From Burkholderia cenocepacia (GTDB taxonomy: Bacteria > Pseudomonadota > Gammaproteobacteria > Burkholderiales > Burkholderiaceae), in contig NZ_CP060041.1 of assembly GCF_014211915.1 (NCBI RefSeq), positions 496,001 to 560,000 on the forward strand: 64,000 bases of DNA, in the 5' to 3' direction. This document shows positions 44,717-53,982 of the stretch, piece after piece; the first letter of the stretch is position 1; every line of letters starts with the position of its first letter. Under the pieces are notes generated by a model. That model ran no database searches. It was not told the DNA's origin and was given only the letters and a program-made list of their open reading frames with translations. A program made the position numbers and the translations under genes.

Positions 44717-45694
44717 CTACCCCAGCGCCTTCACCATCCGCTCCATCAACGCGAGGACTTCCGGCCGATTCTCGCCCTTCGCATGCACGAAGTGATAGCT
44801 GAGCAGTGAATCGACCTCGTGACGGCTCACGCGCACGAGTGCGCTGCGCCGCAGATACGCATCCGCAAGCGGCGTGCGCGCAAGCGCCACGCCCAACCCC
44901 GCTTCGGCCGCCGCCAGCACGAGGTTGTAATCCTCGAACCGGCGATCCTGCGCACGCGGCTTGAACGGAATGCCGAGCGCGTCGAACCACGTGCGCCAGC
45001 CGGTCACGTCGGAATCGTGCAGCAACGGCATGTCGAGCAGCGCGGCGTCGCCCGTTGCGCGACGCATCCTGGCCAGTTGCGCGGCGAGCCGCGGATGCGC
45101 GACCGGATACAGCCGTTCCGGCATGAATGGACGGGTTTCCAGCCGACGCCAGTTGCCGCGCCCGTAGCGGATCGACAGATCGGCTTCGCCACCGGCGATA
45201 TCCACGTTGCGGAGCTCGATGCCGAGCTCGATGCGCAACGCGGGCGCTTCGCTCTCGAGCGCGGGCTGCCGCTCCAGCAGCCACAGCTGCGCAAACGCGG
45301 GCACCACGCTCATCCGCACCAGCCGCGGCGTACGCGGCGAGCGCCACTGATCGGCCGCGCCGTCGATGATCGCGAACGCCTGCTCGATCCGGCCAACGAA
45401 GCGTTGCCCGTCCGGCGTCAGGCGCACGCCGCGCGCATGCCGTTCGAACAGCGCCATCCCGAGCCAGTTTTCCACGGCGGCCACCCGTCGGCTGATCGCC
45501 CCGTGCGTGACGCCGGAGACGTCGGCAGCGGCGAGAAACGAACCCTCGCGCGCCACCGTGCAGACCGTCTCCAGGCTCGCGAGCGGCGGCCGCGGGCCCG
45601 GCATCGGCGCGGCGACCGACAGCCCGCCGGCGACCCGACGCGCACGCGCCGGACCGTCGGCACGCCGCGCGTCCGAGCTGTGAGCCATATTCAT
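44717..45694 (-). CDS. LysR-family regulator
   Basis: A 325-residue LTTR with an unusual Arg/Ala-rich 35-residue N-terminal extension. The HTH follows at ~38-95 (LASLETVCTVAREGSFLAAADVSGVTHGAISRRV, in parts), then the effector domain (GGEADLSIRYGRGNW, LVLAAAEAGLGVALARTPLA). It resembles GcvA-type regulators. The extension may be artificial: an in-frame ATG at 45604 starts just before the HTH. Divergent from the EamA exporter gene; ATCCGGAT (45695-45702) lies between them. Confidence 0.83.
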   Translation of the reverse strand: MNMAHSSDARRADGPARARRVAGGLSVAAPMPGPRPPLASLETVCTVAREGSFLAAADVSGVTHGAISRRVAAVENWLGMALFERHARGVRLTPDGQRFVGRIEQAFAIIDGAADQWRSPRTPRLVRMSVVPAFAQLWLLERQPALESEAPALRIELGIELRNVDIAGGEADLSIRYGRGNWRRLETRPFMPERLYPVAHPRLAAQLARMRRATGDAALLDMPLLHDSDVTGWRTWFDALGIPFKPRAQDRRFEDYNLVLAAAEAGLGVALARTPLADAYLRRSALVRVSRHEVDSLLSYHFVHAKGENRPEVLALMERMVKALG

Positions 45695-45751
45695 ATCCGG
45701 ATGTTGATCTGTGCGCTAGCTTAGCATCTCGCCACGCCGCACCATTGCCGC

Positions 45752-46651
45752 ATGAATACTCTTTCGTCATCGACGTCGCGCGGCGCGCGACAGCCGCTCG
45801 TCGCGGCAGCCGCGGTGGCGTTCACGATCGTCTCGTGGGCGTCCGCCTTCCCGTTCATCCGGATCGGCCTGCAGGGCCTCGCGCCGCTGCAGCTCGCGGC
45901 GGCGCGCTTCGCGACCGCGGCGGTGCTCGTGATCGCGTGGCTCGCATGGCGGCGGCCGCCGCTGCCGACGAAAGCCGATGCGTGGCGCTTTCTCGCGTGC
46001 GGCCTGCTCGGCATCGCACTCTACAACGCGCTGCTCAATACCGGCGAACAGACCGTGTCGGCCGGCGCGGCGAGTTTCATCGTGAACACGCTGCCGATCT
46101 TCACCGCGTTGCTGGCCGCCGTGTTTCTGCGCGAGCGCTTCAATCGCTGGGGCTGGCTCGGGTCGCTGGTCAGCCTGGCCGGCATCGCGGTGATCGCGCA
46201 AGGGCAGCCCGGCGGCCTCGTCCTCGGCTCCGGAAGCACGCTGATCCTCGGCGCGGCGCTGTGTTCGGCCAGCTATTTCGTGTTGCAGCGGCGGCTGATT
46301 CCCGTGTACGGCGCGCTGCCGTGCACCGCGTACACGCTGCTGGCCGGCGCGGTATTGCTCGCGCCCTGGCTGCCCTGCGCGCTCGTGTCGCTCGGCGGCG
46401 GGTCGCGCGACACGGCGCTGGCCGTCGTGGTACTCGGCGTCTTTCCCGCCGCGCTCGGGTACGCGACCTGGACTTTCGCGCTCGGCTACTTCGGCGCGGC
46501 GCGCGCGGCCAGCTTTCTCTACCTGACGCCGGCGGTCGCGACGCTGCTGTCGGTGGCGCTGACGGGAGAGCGGCCCGGCATCGCGACGGCGTGCGGCGGC
46601 GTGCTGGCGATTGCAGGGGTGATCGTCGTCGCGTTGCGCGGACGGTCGTAG
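45752..46651 (+). CDS. EamA-family (DMT) transporter
   Basis: A 299-residue, ten-helix inner-membrane protein made of two EamA repeats (AAAAVAFTIVSWASAFPFIRIGL, LGIALYNALLNTGEQTVSAGAASFIVNTLPIFTALLAA, FLYLTPAVATLLSVALTGERP, cited in parts). Members export amino acids, purines or drugs. Divergent from a LysR gene 57 bases away, a common regulator/exporter pair. Confidence 0.87.
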   Translation: MNTLSSSTSRGARQPLVAAAAVAFTIVSWASAFPFIRIGLQGLAPLQLAAARFATAAVLVIAWLAWRRPPLPTKADAWRFLACGLLGIALYNALLNTGEQTVSAGAASFIVNTLPIFTALLAAVFLRERFNRWGWLGSLVSLAGIAVIAQGQPGGLVLGSGSTLILGAALCSASYFVLQRRLIPVYGALPCTAYTLLAGAVLLAPWLPCALVSLGGGSRDTALAVVVLGVFPAALGYATWTFALGYFGAARAASFLYLTPAVATLLSVALTGERPGIATACGGVLAIAGVIVVALRGRS

Positions 46652-47270
46652 GGTCGAGCTTGCAGTGGATTGCATGGCGACGCTCCGAAAGCGCACGCGG
46701 GCCGGCCCAACACGCCCCCGTCTCTGCCGAACCCGATAAATGGTTCGGCCGGTGCAATCGGCACCCACTCACAGGCGCTACCGAACTTGACCGTTAGTTG
46801 CATCTCGGCAGCAATCGCTCTTGATGAAGCAGGACCCCGAAACCGGGGACGCGATTCTCGAGTGACCAAACTGTGCAGACAAATCGACCGAACAGTTCCC
46901 GATTGACCGCGCGTCAGTGTCCATGGCTTCGTCGCGGCGACCGGCCGAATAATGGATGCGGCCGTAAGGCCGACGACAGCGAATCGCAACCTGCGGCTCG
47001 CCGCAGTGCACGATTTCCGGCATCCGGAGCCTTCGACGGCCGGGCGTCGACCCGTGCCGCGCCGGCCCGCTACGGGATTCGCCGCAGCGCGCAAAAGCGG
47101 CTTCATATATATTCATACGATTGCGTGACGTCCAGCGGCAACGCAGGTCTGTCGGCCGGGCGCCATGCAAGTGAAGCCCGTGATGGGTATGGAGACTCGT
47201 CCGATCGCCCCGGCCCCGCAGCCGGCCAGTCGAGACGTCAATAGAAAGACATTCAATCCGGAGATGGCAG
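46652..47270. other. Gene-free region upstream of the LivK-type gene
   Basis: No gene is supported on either strand; open frames are short, Arg-rich and lack ribosome sites. An AT-rich spot at about 47103-47122 (TATATATTCATACGATTG) could be part of the promoter for the binding-protein gene. The length and lower coding potential could also reflect a decayed gene, but I cannot identify one. Confidence 0.45.
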
Positions 47271-48425
47271 ATGGAACGAAGCACTGTCGGCATGCGCTGC
47301 AAACCCCTGATCACCGTTGCACTGGCAGCCGCCGCGTTCGCGGCCGCGTCGAGCGCGATGGCCGACCAGGTCGTGAAGATCGGCAGCGTCGAACCGACGA
47401 CAGGCGGTATCTCGCACCTCGGCAAGGACAATGAGAACGGCGCGCGCCTCGCGGTCGAGGAAATCAACGCGAAGGGCCTTACGATCGGCGGCAAGAAGAT
47501 CACGCTGCAATTCGACGCGCAGGATGACGCGGCCGACCCGCGCCAGGCCACCCAGGTTGCGCAGAAGCTCGTCGACGACAAGGTCGTCGCCGTCATCGGC
47601 CACCTGAACTCGGGCACGTCGATTCCGGCGTCGAAGATCTACAGCGACGCGGGCATCGTGCAGATCTCGCCGTCGGCCACGAACCCGACCTACACGCAGC
47701 AAGGCTTCAAGACGACCTACCGCGTGGTCGCCACCGACGCGCAGCAGGGCCCCGCGCTCGCGAGCTACGCGCAGTCGAAGGGCGTGAAGAGCGTCGCGGT
47801 GGTCGACGATTCGACCGCGTACGGCCAGGGCCTCGCGAACGAGTTCGAGAAGAAGGCGAAGGCGCTCGGCCTGAAGGTGCTGTCGCACGACGCGACCAAC
47901 GACAAGGCGGTCGACTTCCGCGCGATCCTGACGAAAATCAAGGGCGAGAACCCCGACGCGATCATGTACGGCGGCATGGACGCCACCGGCGGCCCGCTCG
48001 CGAAGCAGGCGAAGCAACTCGGCCTGCGCGCGAAGATCCTGTCCGGCGACGGCGTGTGCACCGATTCGCTGGCCGAACTGGCCGGCCCGGCGGCCGACAA
48101 CGTGCTCTGCTCGCAGGCAGGCGCGGCGCTCGAGAAGATGCCGGGCGGCGCGGGCTTCCTCGCGAAGTACCAGAAGCGCTTCAACCAGGGCATCAAGTTC
48201 GATGCGCCGTTCGCGTATGACGCGGTCTACATCGTGGTCGACGCGATGAAGCGCGCAAACTCGACCGACCCGGCGAAGATCCTCGCGGCAATGCCGGCGA
48301 CGAAGTACGACGGCGTGATCGGCACGACGACGTTCGACGCGAAGGGCGACCTGACGCACGGGATCATCTCGATCTACGGCTACAAGGGCGGCAAGAAGAC
48401 TTTCCTCGACCAGGTGAAGATGTAA
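47271..48425 (+). CDS. Branched-chain amino acid ABC binding protein (LivK/LivJ type)
   Basis: A 384-residue periplasmic protein with signal peptide (LITVALAAAAFAAASSAMA) and the Peripla_BP_6 fold. VKIGSVEPTTGGISHLGKDNENGARLAVEEIN, ISPSATNPTYTQQGFKTTYRVVATDAQQGPALA and DDSTAYGQGLANEFEKKAKALGLK (cited in parts) are the usual blocks. It binds Leu/Ile/Val or related compounds and delivers them to LivHMGF. Those transporter genes are not adjacent. GGAG lies seven bases before ATG 47271; ATG 47292 is an alternative. Confidence 0.9.
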   Translation: MERSTVGMRCKPLITVALAAAAFAAASSAMADQVVKIGSVEPTTGGISHLGKDNENGARLAVEEINAKGLTIGGKKITLQFDAQDDAADPRQATQVAQKLVDDKVVAVIGHLNSGTSIPASKIYSDAGIVQISPSATNPTYTQQGFKTTYRVVATDAQQGPALASYAQSKGVKSVAVVDDSTAYGQGLANEFEKKAKALGLKVLSHDATNDKAVDFRAILTKIKGENPDAIMYGGMDATGGPLAKQAKQLGLRAKILSGDGVCTDSLAELAGPAADNVLCSQAGAALEKMPGGAGFLAKYQKRFNQGIKFDAPFAYDAVYIVVDAMKRANSTDPAKILAAMPATKYDGVIGTTTFDAKGDLTHGIISIYGYKGGKKTFLDQVKM

Positions 48426-48431
48426 TCCGAC

Positions 48432-48477
48432 GCGGCGCCGGCACGACGGGAACGCCACCCGTCGGCACCGGCGCCGC
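48432..48477. terminator. Long hairpin after the LivK-type gene
   Basis: Outer arms GCGGCGCCGG/CCGGCGCCGC and inner GACGGG/CCCGTC fold into one long GC-rich stem seven bases after the stop. No T tract, so a terminator function is only likely. Confidence 0.5.
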
Positions 48478-48512
48478 GCGGGCAGAATACCGATTCACGG
48501 AGACGAAGCATC

Positions 48513-48815
48513 ATGTGTGCAATGGCGTATGCGGAATTCCAACAGGAGTTGAAGAAGGCGCAGTTGACGGCGCGCGAGTTCGCCCGCCTGATCCGGATGA
48601 ACGAAAGTTCGATCACCAACTATTCGAGCAAGGGCACCGTCCCTTCCCACCTCGCGGTCATCGCGAAACTGATCGGCACGCTGGCCGCGCACGAGATCGA
48701 CTTCCGGCGCGTGATCCGACAAATGCGGATCGAGCCGAAACGGCCGCGCGGCGTCGGCGTGCTTCCCGCAGCGGAAAAACCGCGCTCGCGGAAAGCGGCG
48801 AAAGCCGACGCCTGA
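48513..48815 (+). CDS. Small helix-turn-helix DNA-binding protein
   Basis: A 100-residue basic protein. Residues 8-65 look like a Cro/XRE-type HTH (EFQQELKKAQLTAREFARLIRMNESSITNYSSKG, in parts; then VPSHLAVIAKLIGTLA). The tail is Lys/Arg-rich (RIEPKRPRG, PRSRKAAKADA) and may contact DNA backbone. GGAG precedes ATG 48513; ATG 48522 is also possible. No phage or toxin partner is next to it, so the target is unknown. Confidence 0.72.
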   Translation: MCAMAYAEFQQELKKAQLTAREFARLIRMNESSITNYSSKGTVPSHLAVIAKLIGTLAAHEIDFRRVIRQMRIEPKRPRGVGVLPAAEKPRSRKAAKADA

Positions 48816-48901
48816 CCAGCGCCGGCCCAGGTCGAAAGCGGCACGGGGATTGCCGCTCGACGCGCGAGGGACGCGCCCTTACGGGCTGCACCGCTACAGC
48901 A

Positions 48902-51900
48902 TCACCCCACCACCCGCACATGATCGAGCAGCGCCTGCAGCGGATGGCGCACCTGCTTCGACGACAGGCGTTTCACCTGGCTGCGACACGAATACCCGGT
49001 CGCCAGCGCCTCGCCCTCCTGCTGCGCCCCGTCGACGTGCGCGGCCCACGACTGCGCATAGATCGTCTTCGACGTCGCGAGATTGCGCGCCTCGTGCCCG
49101 TACGTGCCCGACATCCCGCAGCACCCGGTCGCCTGAACCTGCAAGCGCAGCCCGCGACGCGCGAACACCTGCGCCCATTGCTTGCCGCTGTCGGGCGCAT
49201 TGGTTCTTTCGGTGCAGTGCGGCAGCAACCGGTATGAAACCGTCGCCCCGCCCGCACCGGCTTGCGGCAGCGCATCCAGCAACCATTCCTGCGGCAGCGC
49301 GACCTTCGGCACGTCGGTGAGCCCGGTCACCTTCAGGTATTCCTGCCGATACGTGAGCGTCATCGCCGGATCGAGGCCGACCAGCGCGACACCCGAGCGC
49401 GCCAGTGCGGCCAGTTGCGTCGCGTTGCGGATCGCCGCCTTTTCGAATGCATGAAGAAATCCCTGCACGTGCAGCGCCTTGCCGTTCGGCGCGAGCGGTG
49501 CGAGCCACACCTGAAAGCCCAGGCGCGCCGCCAGCTCGATCAGCGTCGCCAGTTGCTCGGTATCGAAATAGCGCGTGAACGTGTCCTGCACGATGACGAC
49601 GCTGCGCGCGCGCTGCGCCTCGCTGAGCGCGGCGAGCGCATGCGGGTCGGCCGGCTTCACGCGCCATGCGCGGATCACGGCCGCGAGATCGAAGCGGCTC
49701 AGCAGCGGGCTATCGACCATGCCGACCTGGCGCTCGAGCAGCGTCCTCACCCAGCCGGCGCCCATCATCCCGTTGTACAGCGCGGGCACGCGCGCCATCC
49801 ACGGCATCGTGAATTCGAGCGAGCCGATCAGGTAGTCGCGCAACGGCCGCAGGTAACGCTGGTGATACAGCTGGAGAAAGCGCGAGCGAAACTCGGGCAC
49901 GTTGACCTTGACCGGGCACTGCCCCGCGCACGATTTGCATGCGAGGCACCCGGCCATCGCGTCGTACACCTCGTGCGAGAAATCCGCGTCGCCATCGAGG
50001 GCGTTGCGGGCGTTGCGACTGTTGCGCCAGCGCTCCGCCAGCCCGCGCAGGAACGGCTGCCGCGTGCGCGCCGCCGCGACGACGTCGACGCCGGCCTGCC
50101 CTTGCAGACGCAACCATTCGCGCATCAGCGACGCGCGCCCCTTCGGCGACTGCACGCGTTCGCGCGTCGCCTTCCACGACGGACACATCGCGTCGTCCGG
50201 ATCGAAGTTGTAGCACGCGCCGTTGCCGTTGCAATGCATCGCGGTGCCGTAGCTTTGCCACACGCGCTCGTCGATCTGCCGGTCGTGGTCGCCGCGCGTC
50301 GGCACCTCGTCGATCTTCAGCAGCCGCAGCGTAGGGTCCGGCGGCGTCGCGATCTTGCCCGGGTTGAACTGGTTGTGCGGATCGAACGCGGCCTTCAGCT
50401 GCTGCAGCGACGGATACAGCTCGCCGAAAAACGCCGGCGCATATTCGGAGCGCACGCCCTTGCCGTGCTCGCCCCATAACAGGCCACCATGGCGCTGCGT
50501 GAGCTCGGCCACCGCATCCGACACGGGCCGCACCAGCGCGGCCTGCTTCGGGTCCTTCATGTCGAGCGCCGGGCGCACGTGCAGCACGCCGGCATCGACG
50601 TGGCCGAACATCCCGTACTGCAGCCCGTGGCCGTCGAGCAGCGCGCGGAATTCGGCGATGTACGCGGCGAGGTTCTCGGGCGGCACCGCGGTGTCCTCGA
50701 CGAACGGCTGCGGCCGCGCCTCGCCCTGCACGTTGCCGAGCAGGCCGACCGCGCGCTTGCGCATCGCATACACGCGCTTCACCGCGTCGTCGCCGGCCGC
50801 GAGCGTATGGCCGAGACGCTCGACGCTCGTATCGGTGCGCAGATGCTCGACGAACGCACGCACGCGTGCATCGACGTCGCGTTCGTCGTCGCCGCTGAAT
50901 TCGATCAGGTTGATGCCGAGCGTCGGACGCGCGTCGTCCTGCGGGAAATACTCGGCCACGCTGCTCCACACGAAGTCCTTCATCGCCAGCATCAGTACCT
51001 TCGAGTCGACCGTCTCGATCGACAGCGGCGCGAGTTCGAGCAGCGCGCGCGCATCGCGCAGCGCGTCCATGAAGCCCGCGTAGCGCACGTTGACCAGCAC
51101 CGAATATTTCGGAATCGGCAGCACGTTGAGCTTCGCCTCGACGACGAAGCCGAGCGACCCTTCCGCGCCGCACAACACGCTGTTCAGGTTGAAGCGGCCG
51201 TCGGGTTCGCGCAGGTGCGCGAGGTCATAGCCGGTCAGGCAGCGATTGAGCTTCGGAAATTTCGCGTCGATCAGCGCCGCCTTGTCGTCGCTGATGCGTC
51301 GCGCGGTGCGATACACCTTGCCGACGCGGTCCTGCCGCGCGCAGCGGCGCGCCAGTTCTTCATCGTCGAGCGCGTCGCTGTGCAGCCGCTCGCCGCCCAT
51401 CAGCACGAAATCGAGTTCGAGCACGTGATCGCGCGTCTTGCCGTACGTGCAGCTGCCCTGCCCGCTCGCGTCGGTGTTGATCATCCCGCCGACGGTCGCA
51501 CGGTTCGACGTCGACAGCTCCGGCGCGAAGAACAGCCCGTGCGGCTTCAACGCCGCATTGAGCTGATCCTTGACGACGCCCGCCTCGACGCGCACCCAGC
51601 GCGCTTGCGCGTTGATTTCGAGGATCCGGTTCATGTTGCGCGACAGGTCGACGACGATGCCGTCGGTCAGCGACTGCCCGTTGGTGCCGGTGCCGCCGCC
51701 GCGCGCGGCCACCGCGACGTCGCGGTGCGCGGGTTCGGCCAGCAGTCGGGCCAGCAGCTGCACGTCATCCGCATGCGCGGGGCAGATCACCGCCTGCGGC
51801 AGGCGCTGGTAGATCGAGTTGTCGGTGGCCTGCACGGTCCGGTTCGCGTGGTCCGCACGGATTTCCCCGGCGAAGCCGGCCACCTGCAGCGCGGCGAGAA

Positions 51901-51958
51901 AATCGCGGTAAACGTTCGCGGACGGGCTGGCGGGACGGGGCAACGGGGCGATCGACAT
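48902..51958 (-). CDS. FAD- and Fe-S-containing D-2-hydroxyacid dehydrogenase (YdiJ type)
   Basis: A 1018-residue fusion. Residues ~50-280 are a PCMH FAD-binding domain (VAARGGGTGTNGQSLTDGIVVDLSRNMNRIL, in parts). Then comes an FAD-oxidase C domain with HVDAGVLHVRPALDMKD. Residues ~620-740 carry CNGNGACYNFDPDDAMCPS and the ferredoxin motif CLACKSCAGQCPVKV (CxxCxxCxxxCP). A CCG domain with GCCGMSGTYGHE follows. E. coli YdiJ oxidises D-2-hydroxyglutarate and D-lactate; electrons go to the quinone pool or another carrier. ATG 51958 is chosen; upstream frame codes for no conserved sequence. Divergent from a LysR gene. Confidence 0.88.
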   Translation of the reverse strand: MSIAPLPRPASPSANVYRDFLAALQVAGFAGEIRADHANRTVQATDNSIYQRLPQAVICPAHADDVQLLARLLAEPAHRDVAVAARGGGTGTNGQSLTDGIVVDLSRNMNRILEINAQARWVRVEAGVVKDQLNAALKPHGLFFAPELSTSNRATVGGMINTDASGQGSCTYGKTRDHVLELDFVLMGGERLHSDALDDEELARRCARQDRVGKVYRTARRISDDKAALIDAKFPKLNRCLTGYDLAHLREPDGRFNLNSVLCGAEGSLGFVVEAKLNVLPIPKYSVLVNVRYAGFMDALRDARALLELAPLSIETVDSKVLMLAMKDFVWSSVAEYFPQDDARPTLGINLIEFSGDDERDVDARVRAFVEHLRTDTSVERLGHTLAAGDDAVKRVYAMRKRAVGLLGNVQGEARPQPFVEDTAVPPENLAAYIAEFRALLDGHGLQYGMFGHVDAGVLHVRPALDMKDPKQAALVRPVSDAVAELTQRHGGLLWGEHGKGVRSEYAPAFFGELYPSLQQLKAAFDPHNQFNPGKIATPPDPTLRLLKIDEVPTRGDHDRQIDERVWQSYGTAMHCNGNGACYNFDPDDAMCPSWKATRERVQSPKGRASLMREWLRLQGQAGVDVVAAARTRQPFLRGLAERWRNSRNARNALDGDADFSHEVYDAMAGCLACKSCAGQCPVKVNVPEFRSRFLQLYHQRYLRPLRDYLIGSLEFTMPWMARVPALYNGMMGAGWVRTLLERQVGMVDSPLLSRFDLAAVIRAWRVKPADPHALAALSEAQRARSVVIVQDTFTRYFDTEQLATLIELAARLGFQVWLAPLAPNGKALHVQGFLHAFEKAAIRNATQLAALARSGVALVGLDPAMTLTYRQEYLKVTGLTDVPKVALPQEWLLDALPQAGAGGATVSYRLLPHCTERTNAPDSGKQWAQVFARRGLRLQVQATGCCGMSGTYGHEARNLATSKTIYAQSWAAHVDGAQQEGEALATGYSCRSQVKRLSSKQVRHPLQALLDHVRVVG

Positions 51959-52111
51959 GGGGCAAAGGCGCAATGTGGGTGGAGCCGGCCGGTTCACGCA
52001 CGCCAAAACATGATTTTTTGGCAAGTTTCCGCACAACCGGGAATTGCAGTATCTTTCGATCTTCCGCCATAAACAAACGAATTCTTACCCGGCGAAGCTT
52101 GCATAAAACTC

Positions 52112-53002
52112 ATGAATTACCGCCGCCTCACCCCGTCGATGTCGCTGCTGCTCGTGTTCGAGGCCGCCGCGCGGCATGAAAGCTACACGCGTGCGGCCGA
52201 AGAACTGTCGCTGAGCCAGAGCGCGATCAGCCGGCAGGTGCAGACGCTCGAGGATCAGCTCGGCGTGCCGCTGTTCCGGCGCGAGGGCCGCTCGGTCAAG
52301 CTGACCGAAGTCGGCCGCCGCTACTTCGCCGAGCTAAGCGGCGCGCTCGGGCGCATCCGCGGCGCGACGCTGCAGGCGATGTCGCACCAGGCCGGCGCCG
52401 GCACGCTGCGGCTGGCCACCCTGCCGACGTTCGGCTCGAAATGGCTGCTGCCGCACCTGCACGGCTTCTACGCCGCGCATCCGGGCGTGACCGTGCACCT
52501 TCATTCAAGGATCGGCGCGGTCGATTTCCTCCACGACGACCTCGACGCGGCGATCACCGTCGGCGCGGGCGACTGGCCGGGCCTGCACGCGCACCGGCTG
52601 TACAACGAGTTCCTGATCGCGATCGCGCCGCCCGACACGGGCCGCGGCCGCAAGGCCGACGCACGCATGCCGGCCTGGGCCGCAAGGCAGACGCTGCTGG
52701 GCGTGACGAGCAATCAGCAGGCCTGGGCAGAGTGGTTCTCGCACTATCGGCTCGACCATCGCCAGATGCGGATCGGTCCGAGTTTCGAGCTGACGTCGCA
52801 CCTGATCCAGGCCGTGCGCGCGGGAATGGGGATCGGGCTGGTGCCGAAGGTGCTGGTGGAGGACGAATTGAGCCGCGGCGAGCTCGTGTCGATCGGCGAC
52901 GCGATTACCAGCCAGCGCAGCTATTACCTCGTCTACCCGCCGGGCAACGAAACGCTGCCGTCGCTGGTCGCGTTTCGCGAATGGCTGCTGACGTCGTGTT
53001 GA
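52112..53002 (+). CDS. LysR-family regulator (GcvA-like)
   Basis: A 296-residue LTTR. HTH at 8-65 (LLLVFEAAARHESYTRAAEELSLSQSAISRQVQTLEDQLGVPLF, in parts). The effector domain starts with GTLRLATLPTFGSKWLLPHLHGFYAAHPGV, typical of the GcvA group. It is divergent from the ydiJ-type gene, 153 bases away, and probably regulates it in response to a hydroxyacid. Confidence 0.88.
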   Translation: MNYRRLTPSMSLLLVFEAAARHESYTRAAEELSLSQSAISRQVQTLEDQLGVPLFRREGRSVKLTEVGRRYFAELSGALGRIRGATLQAMSHQAGAGTLRLATLPTFGSKWLLPHLHGFYAAHPGVTVHLHSRIGAVDFLHDDLDAAITVGAGDWPGLHAHRLYNEFLIAIAPPDTGRGRKADARMPAWAARQTLLGVTSNQQAWAEWFSHYRLDHRQMRIGPSFELTSHLIQAVRAGMGIGLVPKVLVEDELSRGELVSIGDAITSQRSYYLVYPPGNETLPSLVAFREWLLTSC

Positions 53003-53022
53003 CGCATCGCGCGTAGCGAGCC

Positions 53023-53871
53023 TCACGCACGCCACTCGCCGAGAATCTGCTCGGCAAGGTAGTCGCACGGCGGCCGCGCGGACTGCGCGCTGCGCGCGAG
53101 CACGACCTCGAGTTCGCCGAGCGACGGCAGCCCGTGGCTCTCCGACAGCTGCAACAGGTGATCGGGCACGCAGCAGCGCGCGAGCGGCGCGATCGCGAGG
53201 CCGGCCTCGACCATGCTGAGCAGCCCGAGGAAACTCGGGCTTTCGTACGACATCCGGAACGGAATCTTCCGCCGGTTCAGCGCCTTGATCGCATGGTCGC
53301 GCGCCGTGCTGCCATGCGAGAACAGCGCAACCGGCAGCGGCCGCTCTTCCCACACGTTCCGTTTCGGCGATCCCGTCCAGACGATCGGCTCGAGCCGGAT
53401 CAGCTCGCCGGACACGCCCTTGACCCGGGTCAGGCACGCGAGGTCGACCGTGTTGTCCTTCAGCATCGGCACGAGCGCACTGCTCGGCTGGCCGATCACG
53501 CGCACTTCCACGCGCGGATGCATCGCGGCGAACTTCCCGAGCACCTGCGGCAGCAGCGACGAGATGTAATCGTCGGGCACGCCGATCGTCACGCGGCCGC
53601 GGATCTCCGGACGCACGACCGACGCCCACGCCTCGTCGCGCATCGCGAGCATCCGGCGGCCATAGTCGGCGAGCATCCTGCCGTCGTCGGTCGGCGTCAC
53701 GTTGCGCGTGTCGCGGATGAACAGCGGCTTGCCGAGCGCGTCTTCCAGCGTCCTGATCTGCATGCTCACCGCCGACGGCGACCGGTGCACGGCCTGCGCA
53801 CCCTGCGCAAACGATCCGGATTCCGCGACGGCCACCACCATCGCGAGCACATCGAGGTCGAGCTTCTTCAT
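53023..53871 (-). CDS. LysR-family regulator (possible repressor/activator of lysE)
   Basis: A 282-residue LTTR with HTH (LDVLAMVVAVAESGSFAQGAQAVHRSPSAVSMQIRTLE, in parts) and effector domain (GRVTIGVPDDYISSLLPQVLGKF, MVEAGLAIAPLARCCVP). It is divergent from the LysE-family exporter gene. A perfect 7-bp-arm palindrome lies between the two. It ends 20 bases from the convergent GcvA-like gene. Confidence 0.87.
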   Translation of the reverse strand: MKKLDLDVLAMVVAVAESGSFAQGAQAVHRSPSAVSMQIRTLEDALGKPLFIRDTRNVTPTDDGRMLADYGRRMLAMRDEAWASVVRPEIRGRVTIGVPDDYISSLLPQVLGKFAAMHPRVEVRVIGQPSSALVPMLKDNTVDLACLTRVKGVSGELIRLEPIVWTGSPKRNVWEERPLPVALFSHGSTARDHAIKALNRRKIPFRMSYESPSFLGLLSMVEAGLAIAPLARCCVPDHLLQLSESHGLPSLGELEVVLARSAQSARPPCDYLAEQILGEWRA

Positions 53872-53883
53872 TTTAATTCAGAA

Positions 53884-53906
53884 AAACTGATCAATCGATT
53901 CAGTTT
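53884..53906. promoter_or_regulatory. LysR-type operator between lysR and lysE
   Basis: AAACTGA and TCAGTTT form 7-bp arms with the 9-base centre TCAATCGAT. It lies 12 bases before the LysR ATG and 76 before the LysE ATG, as expected for a divergent LysR control site. Confidence 0.6.
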
Positions 53907-53982
53907 ATCCCGTTTTACTGTTCGCCTCCAGCGCCGGACAATGAACGCCGTCAGCACTCATTCGACGCAGGAAGCGGAAAAC

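Noticed and set aside
47253-48458. 401-codon open frame on the minus strand
   Set aside because: Mirror of the LivK-type gene, which has a signal peptide and family blocks.
48513-48815. Prophage repressor
   Set aside because: The protein is HTH-like, but no integrase, structural or lysis genes flank it and no attachment repeats were seen.
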